Shown here one piece after another: positions 16,166 to 25,719 of a DNA stretch of 64,000 nucleotides (positions are counted from its first letter, which is position 1; each line of letters starts with the position of its first letter). The position numbers and the translations under genes are program-made. The stretch comes from Anaerococcus prevotii DSM 20548. Its GTDB lineage: Bacteria > Bacillota > Clostridia > Tissierellales > Peptoniphilaceae. The DNA is taken from NCBI RefSeq assembly GCF_000024105.1, contig NC_013171.1, positions 186,001 to 250,000 on the forward strand. Reading direction: 5' to 3'. The notes below the pieces were generated by a model. That model was not told where the DNA came from and did not search any database. It was given only the letters and a program-made list of their open reading frames with translations.

Positions 16166-17269
16166 ATGAAAAGAATAATTCGATTAGTGCTTTCAATAAT
16201 CGGAGCTGTTCTTGGCATTGTGATCTTAAGACTTATAAATGCCGGCACGGATTTTTTACCGGGAGCCGGCTTTGTAAAGATTTTTGCTCATATTGCCGCA
16301 GCTTTATTGGGAGCATTAGTTTTTTATATGCTGACGGACAAGTTTTCGGATAGGTTTCAGCAAGGATTTAATCTATTCGAGGAGAATTTGAAGAAAATCC
16401 CGGCTAATAAACTGATTGTTGGGATTGTAGGAGCTATATTAGGATTTTTGATAGCAGCCTTGGTGACCAAACCCCTAACCGAACTAACCATTCCTTATGT
16501 AGGAAATCTAATTTTTGTGCTATTATCTATTTTATTATATATAGGTTTAGGGTATTTGGGCTGGAGAGTTGCATCTAATAATGCTGAAGATATACTGGGG
16601 ATATTTCAGAAAAAAGAAAATAAGGAGGCTAAAGAAGGCAAATCCTTTATCTTTGAGAGAAATAAACGTACAGCAAGCCCTAAAATTCTCGATACATCAG
16701 TTATAATAGATGGAAGAATCCTTGATATTATAGAAACAGACTTTATTGAAGGAGAACTAATAGTAAGTGAGTTTGTTCTAGAAGAGCTCCAACACATAGC
16801 TGATTCCCCTGATGATCTTAAGAGAGAGAGGGGAAGAAGGGGTCTTGATACCATAAATAAAATAAAGGAAAATAACAAGATCAAGCTAAAAGTCGTAAAC
16901 AAAGACTATAAAGATATAAAAGAAGTGGATTCCAAGCTTTTAAAGCTTGCGATGGACTTAAATGGCAAGGTCTTTACTAATGACTACAATCTAAACAAGG
17001 TAGCTGACGTTCAGGGTATTCCTATATTAAATATAAATGATTTGGCCAATGCCCTAAAGCCTGTAGTAATTCCTGGAGAGATGATGAGAATTGACGTCAT
17101 CAAGGAAGGAAAAGGCAAAAACCAAGGAGTAGGCTACCTAGATGATGGAACTATGGTTGTTGTTGAAGACGGAATAAAATATATCGACCAAACGATCGAT
17201 GCTACAGTAACCTCTGTACTTCAGACATCAGCTGGTAGAATGATATTTGTAAGGCATAAGAATGATTGA
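16166..17269 (+). CDS. PIN/TRAM-domain membrane protein (YacL-like)
   Basis: A 367-residue protein. Four transmembrane segments occupy about residues 1-140; the PIN nuclease-like domain starts at ILDTSVIIDGRILDI (about 174) with further acidic residues in FVLEELQ and FTNDYNL; a TRAM domain (GVGYLDDGTMVVVEDG...) ends the protein. B. subtilis YacL has the same order and is also just upstream of ispD. PIN domains are metal-dependent RNases; the TRAM part binds RNA. The target RNA is unknown. Overlaps ispD by 8 bp. Confidence 0.88.
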   Translation: MKRIIRLVLSIIGAVLGIVILRLINAGTDFLPGAGFVKIFAHIAAALLGALVFYMLTDKFSDRFQQGFNLFEENLKKIPANKLIVGIVGAILGFLIAALVTKPLTELTIPYVGNLIFVLLSILLYIGLGYLGWRVASNNAEDILGIFQKKENKEAKEGKSFIFERNKRTASPKILDTSVIIDGRILDIIETDFIEGELIVSEFVLEELQHIADSPDDLKRERGRRGLDTINKIKENNKIKLKVVNKDYKDIKEVDSKLLKLAMDLNGKVFTNDYNLNKVADVQGIPILNINDLANALKPVVIPGEMMRIDVIKEGKGKNQGVGYLDDGTMVVVEDGIKYIDQTIDATVTSVLQTSAGRMIFVRHKND

Positions 17270-17966
17270 TGGAAAATTTATATCTGCAATAATTACAGCA
17301 GCAGGCTCAGGTCTTAGGATGAGATCTAAGATTAACAAGCCCTACATTGAAGTAGGAGGAAGAAAGGTCCTAGAGATCACCCTAGATACTGTAAGTAGAG
17401 TAAAAGAGATAGATGAGATAATACTAGTCATAAGAAAAGATGACGAGGATATAATAAAAGATATTTTAGAAAAATATGATGGAAATATAAGATACGTATA
17501 TGGTAGTACAACTAGGGAGCTTTCAACCTTTGAAGGACTAAAAGCTCTTGATCCACAAAGCGAATTGGTCTTAACTCATGATGGGGTAAGACCTTTTGCA
17601 AGCGAAGAACTTTTCCTAAAGACTATCAATGCTTTAAGGAAAAACAAGGCGGTGATTACTGCTACCAAGTCAAAGGATACAGTAAAGATTATAGATGATG
17701 ATATGTACGTAGACTTTACACCCAATAGGGACTATGTCTATAACATCCAAACTCCCCAAGCCTTTGACAAAAAGCTTATATATGCCATGTATGAGAAATA
17801 TCTTGCTAGCGAATTTAAAGTAACAGATGACTCCCAACTTTTTGAATTCTTCGATAGGGATGAGAAGGTCAAGGTAGTCCACGGAGAGTATTCGAATATA
17901 AAAATAACAACTCAAGAGGATATAATTTTTGCAAATGCATATCTTCAGAGGAAAAAGGACGTATAA
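17262..17966 (+). CDS. ispD: 2-C-methyl-D-erythritol 4-phosphate cytidylyltransferase
   Basis: A 234-residue enzyme of the MEP isoprenoid pathway; it makes CDP-ME from MEP and CTP. The CTP-binding loop AAGSGLRM (13-20) with the following K, and THDGVRPF around residue 107-114 are the catalytic signatures. It overlaps yacL and shares one base with ispF, so translation is coupled. Together with ispF here and fni at 30194 it shows that the organism makes isoprenoids by the MEP route. Confidence 0.95.
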   Translation: MIDGKFISAIITAAGSGLRMRSKINKPYIEVGGRKVLEITLDTVSRVKEIDEIILVIRKDDEDIIKDILEKYDGNIRYVYGSTTRELSTFEGLKALDPQSELVLTHDGVRPFASEELFLKTINALRKNKAVITATKSKDTVKIIDDDMYVDFTPNRDYVYNIQTPQAFDKKLIYAMYEKYLASEFKVTDDSQLFEFFDRDEKVKVVHGEYSNIKITTQEDIIFANAYLQRKKDV

Positions 17967-18442
17967 TGAGAATAGGAATTGGATATGATGTTCACAAACT
18001 AGTTGAGGGAAGGGACCTATACCTAGGAGGGCTCAAGGTTGATTACGAGCTCGGGCTTTTGGGTCATTCAGATGCAGATGTACTAACTCATGCTATAATG
18101 GATGCCATCCTAGGAGCTCTTGCTAAGCCTGATATAGGAAATTTATTTCCAGATACAGATCCTCTCTATAAGGATATATATTCTATAGATCTTTTAGATA
18201 AGGTAGTGGCCCTTATGGAAGAAGAAGGCTACAAAATTGGAAATCTCGATACTGTAACAATTTGCGAGAGGCCTAAAATTGCCCCAATTAGGGAAGACAT
18301 CAGAAAAATTTTGGCAAAACATTTAAAAACAGATATAGAAAATATTAGCGTCAAGGCTTCAACAAGCGAAAAGCTCGGCTTTACCGGCAGGGGCGAGGGA
18401 ATTGAAGCGCGCGCAGTAGTTCTTTTAGAAAGAAGGAAATAA
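17966..18442 (+). CDS. ispF: 2-C-methyl-D-erythritol 2,4-cyclodiphosphate synthase
   Basis: A 158-residue trimeric zinc enzyme that cyclises CDP-ME-2-phosphate. GYDVHKL (7-13) supplies the metal-binding Asp and His, [18 protein letters not shown] the third ligand and substrate-binding block, and [17 protein letters not shown] the C-terminal signature. Normal length. Directly follows ispD and shares a base with metK at its stop. Confidence 0.96.
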   Translation: MRIGIGYDVHKLVEGRDLYLGGLKVDYELGLLGHSDADVLTHAIMDAILGALAKPDIGNLFPDTDPLYKDIYSIDLLDKVVALMEEEGYKIGNLDTVTICERPKIAPIREDIRKILAKHLKTDIENISVKASTSEKLGFTGRGEGIEARAVVLLERRK

Positions 18443-19611
18443 TGAAAAGACTTATAACAAGTGAATCCGTAACAGAAGGACATCCTGATAAGGTATGCGA
18501 TCAAATCTCTGATGCTATCTTAGATGAATGTCTAAAACAAGATAAAAACTCAAGAGTTGCCTGTGAGACTGTAACAACAACAGGTCTTGTCCTAGTTGTA
18601 GGAGAAATCTCAACAGAGGCTTATGCACCAATAGAAAAAATAGTAAGAGATACTATAAAAGAAATAGGTTACGAAGATCCAAGCCTAGGCTTTGACTATT
18701 CAAACGTAGCTGTCCTAACTTCTTTGATCGAGCAATCATCAGATATTGCCCAAGGAGTGGACTCAGCTCAAGATTATGAGACAAGTCACGAAGACTACGA
18801 CAAAATTGGGGCAGGAGATCAAGGAATGGTATTTGGTTATGCTGATAATGAAAGCGATGAATATCTTCCCCTATCAGTAGTCTATGCCCAAAAGCTATCC
18901 AAAAAGCTAAGCGATGTGAGACGTGACGGAACTCTTTCTTACCTAAGACCAGATGGAAAGAGTCAAGTAACTGTGGAATACGACGATGGGGTGCTAAAAA
19001 GAATTGACTCAATCGTAATCTCAGCCCAACACAGCCCAGAAGTATCCTTAGAAAAAATTAAAGAAGACATCAAAAGAGAAGTGATCGATAAAGTAATTGA
19101 TTCTTCCCTAATGGATGAGGATACTAAGATTTACGTAAACCCAACAGGCAAGTTTGTAATCGGAGGACCTAAGGGCGATAGTGGACTTACAGGAAGAAAA
19201 ATAATAGTAGATACCTACGGTGGATATTCTAAGTCAGGTGGAGGAGCCTTCTCAGGAAAAGATCCAACAAAGGTAGACAGGTCCGCTGCCTACATGGCAA
19301 GATATGCAGCCAAAAACATGGTCGCAGCAGGACTTGCTGACAAGTTGGAAATCGGCCTATCCTATGCTATAGGAGTTGCAAGACCCCTATCAATCTATGT
19401 AGATAGCTTTGGCACAGGTAAATACGATGACGAAAAGATTCTAGAGATTGTAAAAGAAAACTTTGACTTTAGACCTCAAGCTATAATAGACAAACTAGAT
19501 CTTAGAAGACCAATCTATAAAAAGACTGCAGCCTTTGGTCACTTTGGAAGAGATGACAATGACTTTACTTGGGAAAGAGTCGATAAGAAAGATGAATTAA
19601 AGAAATACTAG
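18442..19611 (+). CDS. metK: S-adenosylmethionine synthetase
   Basis: A 389-residue enzyme making SAM from methionine and [22 protein letters not shown] near the N-terminus, [12 protein letters not shown] near residue 115 and [19 protein letters not shown] near 265 are the family signatures. Full length and intact. The start overlaps ispF by one base. No SAM riboswitch is seen upstream, which fits its place inside an operon. Confidence 0.97.
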   Translation: MKRLITSESVTEGHPDKVCDQISDAILDECLKQDKNSRVACETVTTTGLVLVVGEISTEAYAPIEKIVRDTIKEIGYEDPSLGFDYSNVAVLTSLIEQSSDIAQGVDSAQDYETSHEDYDKIGAGDQGMVFGYADNESDEYLPLSVVYAQKLSKKLSDVRRDGTLSYLRPDGKSQVTVEYDDGVLKRIDSIVISAQHSPEVSLEKIKEDIKREVIDKVIDSSLMDEDTKIYVNPTGKFVIGGPKGDSGLTGRKIIVDTYGGYSKSGGGAFSGKDPTKVDRSAAYMARYAAKNMVAAGLADKLEIGLSYAIGVARPLSIYVDSFGTGKYDDEKILEIVKENFDFRPQAIIDKLDLRRPIYKKTAAFGHFGRDDNDFTWERVDKKDELKKY

Positions 19612-19619
19612 GAGATGAT

Positions 19620-20669
19620 ATGGCAAGACTAAGAAAATCTATAGCGATAGATTTAGGAACTGCTTCTGTCTTAGTGTATGTCGCTGGCAAGGGAATAGTT
19701 CTAGAAGAGCCTTCTGTCATAGCGATAGATGTACTAACTGATGATATACTTGCGGTAGGCAGTGAGGCGAAAAAGCTTATCGGGAGGACTCCAGGCAATA
19801 TCAAGGCCATAATGCCTATGAAAGATGGGGTAATTTCTGACTTTAAAGCTACAGAAAGAATGCTAAAATATTTCTTGGATAAGGCAGTAAAGAAAACCTT
19901 GCTCAAACCAGACCTTTTAATCTGTGTTCCTTCAAGATCAAGTCAAGTCGAAAAAAGAGCAGTCCTTGCGGCTAGTGATAATGCAGGAAGTCATAGGACC
20001 TATCTAATAGAAGAGCCCTTAGCTGCAGCTATAGGAGCAGGATGTGATATAACCGATCCAGGTGGAAGCCTTGTGATAGACATCGGAGGAGGAACCTGTG
20101 ATATAGCTGTCATATCTATGGGCCAAGTTGTAGCTAGTAGGTCTGTTAATACAGCAGGACTTTCCTTTGATAAGAAAATAAAAGACTACATCAGGCAAAG
20201 ATATGGTATATTAATAGGGGATAGTAAATCCGAAGAGATTAAAATCGAAGCAGGACTTGTAGGAAGCGAGCAATCTATAGAAGTAAGTGGAAGGTCTATA
20301 TCAAACGGACTCCCACAAAAAATTTTCCTTCCAGTTGCAGAAATCTACGATGCCATAAGGCCTGAGATTGATTCGATTATCAATGGGGTAAAGAAAGTAC
20401 TAGAAGTAACACCACCGGAGCTTCAATCTGATATATACGATAGGGAGATAATCCTTACAGGCGGAGGAGCTTATACTCTAGGTCTTAGACAAAGGCTTAC
20501 TGAAAAGCTTCAAATCGAAGCGAAAATCGCAGATGATGCGACAGAGTGTGTTATAATAGGTACATCCAAGGCCCTAAACTGGATGGATTCCCTAGATGAA
20601 GAGAGAAATGATGCCGTAAAGGGCAAACAAAAAGAGTTAGAAATGGACGAGAAATTAAGGAGAAGATAA
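19620..20669 (+). CDS. Rod-shape determining actin homolog, MreB/Mbl type
   Basis: A 349-residue actin-fold ATPase. [13 protein letters not shown] is the phosphate-1 loop, [13 protein letters not shown] the phosphate-2 loop, and [12 protein letters not shown] the adenosine motif. MreB-type proteins guide lateral cell-wall synthesis. It stands alone, with no mreC or mreD next to it; if the organism is a coccus, the presence of a lone MreB is worth noting. GGAG lies just before the start. The C-terminal tail is highly charged. Confidence 0.88.
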   Translation: MARLRKSIAIDLGTASVLVYVAGKGIVLEEPSVIAIDVLTDDILAVGSEAKKLIGRTPGNIKAIMPMKDGVISDFKATERMLKYFLDKAVKKTLLKPDLLICVPSRSSQVEKRAVLAASDNAGSHRTYLIEEPLAAAIGAGCDITDPGGSLVIDIGGGTCDIAVISMGQVVASRSVNTAGLSFDKKIKDYIRQRYGILIGDSKSEEIKIEAGLVGSEQSIEVSGRSISNGLPQKIFLPVAEIYDAIRPEIDSIINGVKKVLEVTPPELQSDIYDREIILTGGGAYTLGLRQRLTEKLQIEAKIADDATECVIIGTSKALNWMDSLDEERNDAVKGKQKELEMDEKLRRR

Positions 20670-21358
20670 TGACAAAAAAATTAGTTCTAGTAAGACACGG
20701 TCAAAGTGAATGGAACCTTGCCAACAAATTTACAGGTTGGGTTGACGTAAACCTATCTGAAAAAGGGGAAGAAGAAGCTAAAGAAGCTGGTAGAAAAATC
20801 AAAGAAGCAGGAATAATGTTTGACCATGCTCACACATCAGTTCTAACAAGAGCTATCAAAACTTGTAATTATGCCCTAGAATACTCAGGACAAATGTTTG
20901 TTCCAGTAGAAAAATCTTGGAGATTAAACGAAAGACACTACGGTGCTCTTCAAGGACTAAATAAGGCTGAAACAGCTGAAAAATATGGAGATGAACAAGT
21001 TCACATCTGGAGAAGAAGCTATGATACACTCCCACCAGAACTAAGTGAAGAAGAAGCTAAAAAACAAGCTGAACTTCCAATGTTCAAACATCTTCCAGCT
21101 GACGTTGTTCCAACAGCAGAAAACCTAAAAGTAACTCTTGAGAGAGTACTTCCTTACTACTTCGACCACATCGCTCCACAACTACTTGATGGAGAAACAG
21201 TCCTAGTAGCAGCTCACGGAAATAGCCTAAGAGCCCTAGCAAAACACCTAGAGAAAATCTCAGACGAAGACATCATGGGCCTTGAAATTCCAACAGGCCA
21301 ACCACTAGTTTACGAACTAGATGATGAGCTAAACGTAGTTAAAAAATACTATCTATAA
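20669..21358 (+). CDS. gpmA: 2,3-bisphosphoglycerate-dependent phosphoglycerate mutase
   Basis: A 229-residue glycolytic enzyme interconverting 3- and 2-phosphoglycerate. [10 protein letters not shown] (7-16) contains the phospho-histidine H10, [12 protein letters not shown] is the substrate block, and [10 protein letters not shown] has the second catalytic His. Codon usage is highly biased (many GCT, CTA, AGA and few rare codons), as expected for a highly expressed glycolytic gene, and differs from the less biased genes upstream. Its start shares a base with mreB. Confidence 0.96.
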   Translation: MTKKLVLVRHGQSEWNLANKFTGWVDVNLSEKGEEEAKEAGRKIKEAGIMFDHAHTSVLTRAIKTCNYALEYSGQMFVPVEKSWRLNERHYGALQGLNKAETAEKYGDEQVHIWRRSYDTLPPELSEEEAKKQAELPMFKHLPADVVPTAENLKVTLERVLPYYFDHIAPQLLDGETVLVAAHGNSLRALAKHLEKISDEDIMGLEIPTGQPLVYELDDELNVVKKYYL

Positions 21359-21371
21359 GATAAGGAGGATG

Positions 21372-21441
21372 TTAGCTCCCTTCTGGGCAAGATTAATAAT
21401 TTTTGCTAAGCCTAAGCTAGGGAGTTTTCAACTCCTTTTAA
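21372..21441 (+). terminator. gpmA 3' terminator with an alternative fold
   Basis: GGAGTT-TTC-AACTCC followed by TTTT (about 21421-21438) is an intrinsic terminator. Upstream AGCTCCC (about 21376-21382) could instead pair with GGGAGTT, the same bases as the left terminator arm, so two exclusive folds are possible. Confidence 0.6.
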
Positions 21442-21607
21442 AATACCTAAATTTATATATGAATAAAAATGGTCTGATTATGAAGCTTGGACCCTTATAA
21501 ATTGCTGCTTTTTTGCGACATTTATCAATTTGTGGTAAAATTAACATTGAAGGTGCGCTAGTGCACTTTCCTTATTTTGGAATTAATCCTTGGATATGGA
21601 GGAAAGT

Positions 21608-22267
21608 ATGAGGATTCTATCTGTAGAAAATGAGAATGGGGTATCCTCACTTATTAATTCTCGTTTCAATAAAAGTGAAGTACTTGTAGAAAAAATCGAT
21701 TCAGTAGATGATCTCTTGTTTAGGGATTTAGAAGGAGTCGATCTAATCTTGGTCGACATGACCCACAACAAGTGCTTGCAAGTTATACAATTTATAAAAC
21801 AAAAGACTAATATTCCTGTTATATATCTAACAGAAAGATATAAGAAAAACCCTTACGAGGCAGAAATCGATGATAAGGAATTTGTCATTCACTCTGTAAC
21901 CAGGCAGGAGTTTATAAAGGATGTCTTTAGGAAAGTAGAAGAGCTTAGAGAAGCAAACATCATAAGCATGGGTATCTGCAGTCTCGAAGAGGATAATGGG
22001 ATTTTTAGGATTGGCAATGATATCCTAGACTTGACCAAAAGCGAGATAGCGATTTGCTCAATTCTAATCAAAAATATGGGAAGTATCCTAAGTAAGGAAG
22101 AAATAGTTGAAGAAATGGCCCGAAAAGGCTTTGACACAACTGAAAGATCAGTCAGAGAGTACATAAGAAAGATTAGAAGCCAATTCAAAAAAGCAAAGCT
22201 CAGTCCTATAAAGACCGTAAGCAAGAAGGGCTACAAATGGGTGCTGGATAAGTGTGAAAACGAATAG
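21608..22267 (+). CDS. Atypical OmpR-type response regulator, orphan
   Basis: About 219 residues. The C-terminal half is a winged-helix DNA-binding domain (TKSEIAICSILIKNMGSILSK ... YIRKIRSQFKKA ... VSKKGYKW). The receiver half keeps a central Asp (LILVDMTHN) but the N-terminal acidic pair reads EN and the usual Lys-Pro near the end is replaced (VIHSVT), so normal phosphorylation chemistry is doubtful. No histidine kinase is adjacent. Start taken at ATG 21608, which follows GGAGG; an earlier in-frame ATG has no such site. Confidence 0.8.
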   Translation: MRILSVENENGVSSLINSRFNKSEVLVEKIDSVDDLLFRDLEGVDLILVDMTHNKCLQVIQFIKQKTNIPVIYLTERYKKNPYEAEIDDKEFVIHSVTRQEFIKDVFRKVEELREANIISMGICSLEEDNGIFRIGNDILDLTKSEIAICSILIKNMGSILSKEEIVEEMARKGFDTTERSVREYIRKIRSQFKKAKLSPIKTVSKKGYKWVLDKCENE

Positions 22268-22275
22268 CATTTTTC

Positions 22276-22303
22276 TTGCAAAAGATCTTTTATCTGGTAT
22301 GAT
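22276..22303 (+). promoter_or_regulatory. Promoter of the ribU leader
   Basis: TTGCAA at 22276-22281, 16-bp spacer, TATGAT at 22298-22303, ahead of the FMN aptamer. Confidence 0.5.
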
Positions 22304-22338
22304 GAACTTAAGAATAAACTAAATATTATCGCTTAGCG

Positions 22339-22451
22339 ATATCTTCAGGGAAAGGTGAAATTCCTTAACCGGCGGTAAAGTCCGCGAGTCTATTTGACTG
22401 AATTGGTGTAATTCCAATACCGACAGTAAAGTCTGGATGAAAGAAGATTAA
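22339..22451 (+). promoter_or_regulatory. FMN riboswitch (RFN element)
   Basis: P1 is ATCTTC (22341-22346) with GAAGAT (22444-22449). The conserved inner blocks are present in order: CAGGG-AAAGGTGAAATTCC, ACCGGCGGTAAAGTCCGCGAG split by one variable base, GGTGTAATTCCAATACCGACAG and GTAAAGTCTGGATGAAAG. It controls the riboflavin transporter gene 60 bp downstream. Confidence 0.95.
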
Positions 22452-22469
22452 TATTAATCTACTTTTTTT

Positions 22470-22493
22470 GCCCTGATATCGGGCATTTTTTAT
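22470..22493 (+). terminator. Riboswitch-controlled terminator in the ribU leader
   Basis: GCCC-TGATATC-GGGC stem followed by ATTTTTTATT between the FMN aptamer and ribU. This gives FMN-dependent transcription termination as the likely mode of control. Confidence 0.82.
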
Positions 22494-22511
22494 TGCCCAT
22501 AAGGAGGAAGT

Positions 22512-23108
22512 ATGAATAGAAGTAAAACATTTAGTTTAAACTCAGTTGTTAAAGTTGGTATCTTGGCAGCCTTTGCCTATGTATTGATGTTTATCCAATT
22601 TCCGATACCAATAGCCCCACCTTTTATGAAGGTTGACCTAGCTGATGTGCCAGCCCTTATCGGTGGCTTTGCTATGGGACCTTGGTATGGTGTTTTAATC
22701 CAACTTATCAAAAATATCTTAAATCTGACCAAGACTACTACAGGTGGAGTTGGAGAACTATCTAACTTTATAGTGGGTGCAGTTTTTGTCTATGTTTCAT
22801 CAAGTATTTATAAAAATAGAAAGACTAAAAAGACAGCTATCTTTTCTTTGGCTCTTGGTGTTGTTGCAATGACAGCAGTTGCCACACTTTCAAACGCCTT
22901 TATAGTTTTCCCAACCTATGCTAAGGTTATGGGCCTTGACCTAAATGCCTTTGTGGGTATGACAGCTAAGACAAATGGTCTAGTTAAAAGCTACTTTAGC
23001 CTAATGCTTTTATCTATTGCACCATTTAATCTTGTCAAAGGCTTTGTAGCAAGTTTTGTAACAGAATTAGTTTATAAAAGAGTTTCCCCAATCATCAAAA
23101 GAAGATAA
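22512..23108 (+). CDS. ribU: Riboflavin-specific ECF transporter S component
   Basis: A 198-residue membrane protein with about six hydrophobic segments. The N-terminal VKVGILAAFAYVLMFIQFPIP followed by FMKVDLADVPALIGGFAMGP is typical of RibU. Downstream of an FMN riboswitch, which confirms the substrate. Works with the EcfAA'T module encoded elsewhere. AAGGAGG precedes the ATG. Like thiT it shows reliance on vitamin uptake. Confidence 0.95.
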   Translation: MNRSKTFSLNSVVKVGILAAFAYVLMFIQFPIPIAPPFMKVDLADVPALIGGFAMGPWYGVLIQLIKNILNLTKTTTGGVGELSNFIVGAVFVYVSSSIYKNRKTKKTAIFSLALGVVAMTAVATLSNAFIVFPTYAKVMGLDLNAFVGMTAKTNGLVKSYFSLMLLSIAPFNLVKGFVASFVTELVYKRVSPIIKRR

Positions 23109-23121
23109 GAAGAGATTCTTA

Positions 23122-23151
23122 AGCTCAATCATTGTGGTTGGGCTTTTTTTA
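23122..23151 (+). terminator. Intrinsic terminator after ribU
   Basis: AGCTCAA (23123-23129) pairs with TTGGGCT (23139-23145, one G-U), then a run of T. Confidence 0.82.
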
Positions 23152-23189
23152 TTGGGCCTTCTTTAGTATAATAGAAGCTAAGAGGAATT

Positions 23190-23636
23190 ATGATTATTAA
23201 AAACTTAGAAGAATTAAAAAAATTTGCTTATAAATTTGCCCCTCTTTTAAAAGAGGGTGATGTTATAAATCTTAAGGGAGATATGGGAGCGGGAAAGACT
23301 ACTCTCACTGGCTATATATCAGAGTACTTTGCCATAGAGGACTCTTCTTCTCCTACTTTTGCCATTGTAAATATCTATGAAGGGGATAAGAAGATTTATC
23401 ATTTGGACCTTTATAGGTTTGATGATCCTGAAGAGATCTTCGATATAGATTTCGAGGAGTACTTCTATCCGGAAGATGCCATAACAATACTAGAATGGGC
23501 AGAAAATGTAAGGCCTTACTTGCCTGAAGATATGATAAATATAAGTATAGAAAAATTAGGAGAAAATGAGAGAGAGATTACAATTGACTCTGGGTCAATT
23601 AGAGGAAGTGAAATAAATGAATATTTTAGCAATTGA
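23190..23636 (+). CDS. tsaE: tRNA threonylcarbamoyladenosine biosynthesis ATPase
   Basis: A 148-residue P-loop protein: Walker A GDMGAGKTT (30-38), SPTFAIVNIY and HLDLYRF blocks as in TsaE/YjeE. TsaE energises the TsaBDE complex that makes the t6A37 modification on ANN-decoding tRNAs. A TATAAT at 23167-23172 lies just upstream. The stop overlaps tsaB by 20 bp; tsaB, rimI and tsaD follow, the standard cluster. Confidence 0.94.
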   Translation: MIIKNLEELKKFAYKFAPLLKEGDVINLKGDMGAGKTTLTGYISEYFAIEDSSSPTFAIVNIYEGDKKIYHLDLYRFDDPEEIFDIDFEEYFYPEDAITILEWAENVRPYLPEDMINISIEKLGENEREITIDSGSIRGSEINEYFSN

Positions 23637-24306
23637 TACATCTACAATGATTTCGACCGTGACTATATCAGATGGGGTGGAGATTATTGGAGATTTTAAT
23701 GTCAACCAACAGAAAACTCACAGCGAATCTCTGGTTCCTATGATTGAGACCTTGCTAAATCTTTTGGGGATGAAGGTAGGAGATATAGATAAGTTCGTTA
23801 TTAGCAAGGGGCCAGGTTCTTTTACAGGCCTTAGGATTGGGATGACCATAGCAAAGACCCTAGCCCAAGCTACAGGTAAGGATCTTATTGCCATATCAAC
23901 CCTCCTAGCCCTTGCTAACAATTCATCATCAGCTAGATTAAAGGTTCCAATGATAGATGCCAGGGGTAATAGAGTCTATGCGGCAGTATATGATGAAAAC
24001 TTTAATGAAGTGATCAAGGAAGATTTGTATACCATAGATGACTTTGCAAGTAGGGTAAATGACCTAGGACGTGATGTTGAGCTTATCGGAACTTTGAATG
24101 AAAAATATGAGGATAAGTTTGATAAAGCTATGAGCCTTCCTTTAAATTTCAATAATTCTATAGGAAGGTCTCTGGTAAAGATTGCCATAGAGGAAGATTT
24201 TCCGAAAAAAGAGCTTTATGAGATTGTTCCAAACTACCTTAGAGCCAGTCAGGCAGAAAGAGAGTTAGCCAAAAATGATAAGAAGGATGGAAATAAAGGA
24301 CGCTGA
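23617..24306 (+). CDS. tsaB: tRNA threonylcarbamoyladenosine complex dimerisation subunit
   Basis: A 229-residue ASKHA-fold protein. LAIDTSTMISTVTISDG at the N-terminus, QKTHSESLVPMIETLL, and KGPGSFTGLRIGMTIAKTL are the TsaB signatures. It binds TsaD and forms the core of the t6A synthase. Overlaps tsaE upstream and rimI downstream by about 30 bp, so all four genes look translationally coupled. Confidence 0.94.
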   Translation: MNILAIDTSTMISTVTISDGVEIIGDFNVNQQKTHSESLVPMIETLLNLLGMKVGDIDKFVISKGPGSFTGLRIGMTIAKTLAQATGKDLIAISTLLALANNSSSARLKVPMIDARGNRVYAAVYDENFNEVIKEDLYTIDDFASRVNDLGRDVELIGTLNEKYEDKFDKAMSLPLNFNNSIGRSLVKIAIEEDFPKKELYEIVPNYLRASQAERELAKNDKKDGNKGR

Positions 24307-24715
24307 TAGGGTTTACGAGATTGAAAATGCTTCATTCTTTGAACCCTGGACTAAGAAGAATCTTATAAAAGAGCTTACTGCCAATTCGTTCTTAAACCAC
24401 TATGTATATGAGCTAGATGGTCAGATAGTGGGCTTTTACATAGCGAGCAAGGTCCTAGACCTAGTAGAAATCTTTACCATAGCAGTAGATGAAGACTACA
24501 GAAAGCGTGGTATTGGTAAAGAACTCTTATCCCACCTTATAGAAAAAAGTAAGGAGAGCGGAGCTAGGGAAATTTGGCTAGAAGTTTCTGTCAAAAACTT
24601 TAAGGCTATAGGACTTTATGAAAAGTTTGGCTTTGAAAAAGATGGCATCAGGAAAAACTATTATCAAAAATTGGGAGAAGATGCCTACAATATGAAAAGG
24701 AAATTATATGAGTGA
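24275..24715 (+). CDS. rimI: Ribosomal protein-alanine N-acetyltransferase
   Basis: A 146-residue GNAT acetyltransferase. The N-terminus (IRRMEIKDADRVYEIE) and the acetyl-CoA loop VDEDYRKRGIGKELL (about 70-84) are clear, as is LEVSVKNFKAIGLYEKFGF. RimI acetylates the N-terminal alanine of ribosomal protein S18 in E. coli; in Firmicutes it is regularly between tsaB and tsaD. A second in-frame ATG at 24287 is possible. Substrate is inferred from family and position. Confidence 0.9.
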   Translation: MIRRMEIKDADRVYEIENASFFEPWTKKNLIKELTANSFLNHYVYELDGQIVGFYIASKVLDLVEIFTIAVDEDYRKRGIGKELLSHLIEKSKESGAREIWLEVSVKNFKAIGLYEKFGFEKDGIRKNYYQKLGEDAYNMKRKLYE

Positions 24716-25718
24716 TTTTTATACTATGGGAATTGAGACAAGCTGTGACGATAGTTCTGTTGCGATTCTCAAAAACGATAGAGAAGTATTGGTGAATTTG
24801 ATATCATCACAGATTGATATTCATGCACTTTTCGGAGGAGTTGTGCCAGAGATTGCAAGTAGAAAGCATCTCGAAGCTATAAATCCCCTAATAGAGAAGG
24901 CCTTAGCCGATACTAATTTAAGTTATGATGACATAGATCTTATATCTGTAACCAAGGGACCAGGACTTATGGGGTCGCTCTTGGTTGGGATTTCTGCAGC
25001 TAAGGGTCTATCTCTTGCTACAGGTACTCCTTTGATTGGTGCCAATCACATGCAAGGGCATATTTGCGCCAACTATTTGTCAAACAAGGACCTAGAACCT
25101 CCCTTCATAAGTCTAGTCGTATCCGGAGGTCATACCTACCTATGTAAGGTCAATTCCTACACTGACTATGAAGTCATAGGAAAAACCTTAGATGATGCAG
25201 CAGGAGAATCCTTCGATAAGGTTGCAAGAAAAATTGGACTAGGCTATCCAGGAGGACCAAAGATCGATAAGCTAGCCAAAGAAGGAAATAAGGACGCTAT
25301 AGACTTTCCTAGGGTGATGTTAGATAAGGGATCTTATGATTTTTCCTTCTCAGGTCTTAAGACAGCAGTCCTAAACTACGCCCACAAGCTTGAACAAAGG
25401 GGAGAAGAAGTAAACAAGGCTGACCTTGCAGCGAGCTTTCAAGAAGCTGTTGTCGATGTCTTGGTAGATAAGTCCATGATGCTTCTTAAAGAAACAGGCC
25501 TTAAGACTCTTGCCGTAAGCGGGGGAGTTGCTGCAAACTCTAGGCTTAAGGAAAGACTTAAGGAAGAATGCGATAAGGAAGGAATCAAATTCTACCATCC
25601 ATCTGTAATTTTGTGCACAGATAATGCGGCAATGATTGCCATGGCGGGTTTCTTAAATTATAAAAACGGAGTCGTAGACGATAATTTCATGAAAGTCTAC
25701 CCGAATTTGGAATTATGA
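24708..25718 (+). CDS. tsaD: tRNA N6-adenosine threonylcarbamoyltransferase
   Basis: A 336-residue ASKHA enzyme that transfers the threonylcarbamoyl group to A37. GIETSCDDSSVAIL opens the protein, the metal-binding motif is NHMQGH (near residue 112-117), and VSGGHTYL, KTLDDAAGESFDKVAR and VSGGVAANSRL follow. Full length. Last of the four-gene tsa cluster; overlaps rimI by 8 bp. Confidence 0.96.
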   Translation: MSDFYTMGIETSCDDSSVAILKNDREVLVNLISSQIDIHALFGGVVPEIASRKHLEAINPLIEKALADTNLSYDDIDLISVTKGPGLMGSLLVGISAAKGLSLATGTPLIGANHMQGHICANYLSNKDLEPPFISLVVSGGHTYLCKVNSYTDYEVIGKTLDDAAGESFDKVARKIGLGYPGGPKIDKLAKEGNKDAIDFPRVMLDKGSYDFSFSGLKTAVLNYAHKLEQRGEEVNKADLAASFQEAVVDVLVDKSMMLLKETGLKTLAVSGGVAANSRLKERLKEECDKEGIKFYHPSVILCTDNAAMIAMAGFLNYKNGVVDDNFMKVYPNLEL

Positions 25719-25719
25719 T

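Noticed and set aside
18653-19012. 119-codon minus-strand frame inside metK
   Set aside because: Antisense shadow with no ribosome site; metK is plainly the real gene.
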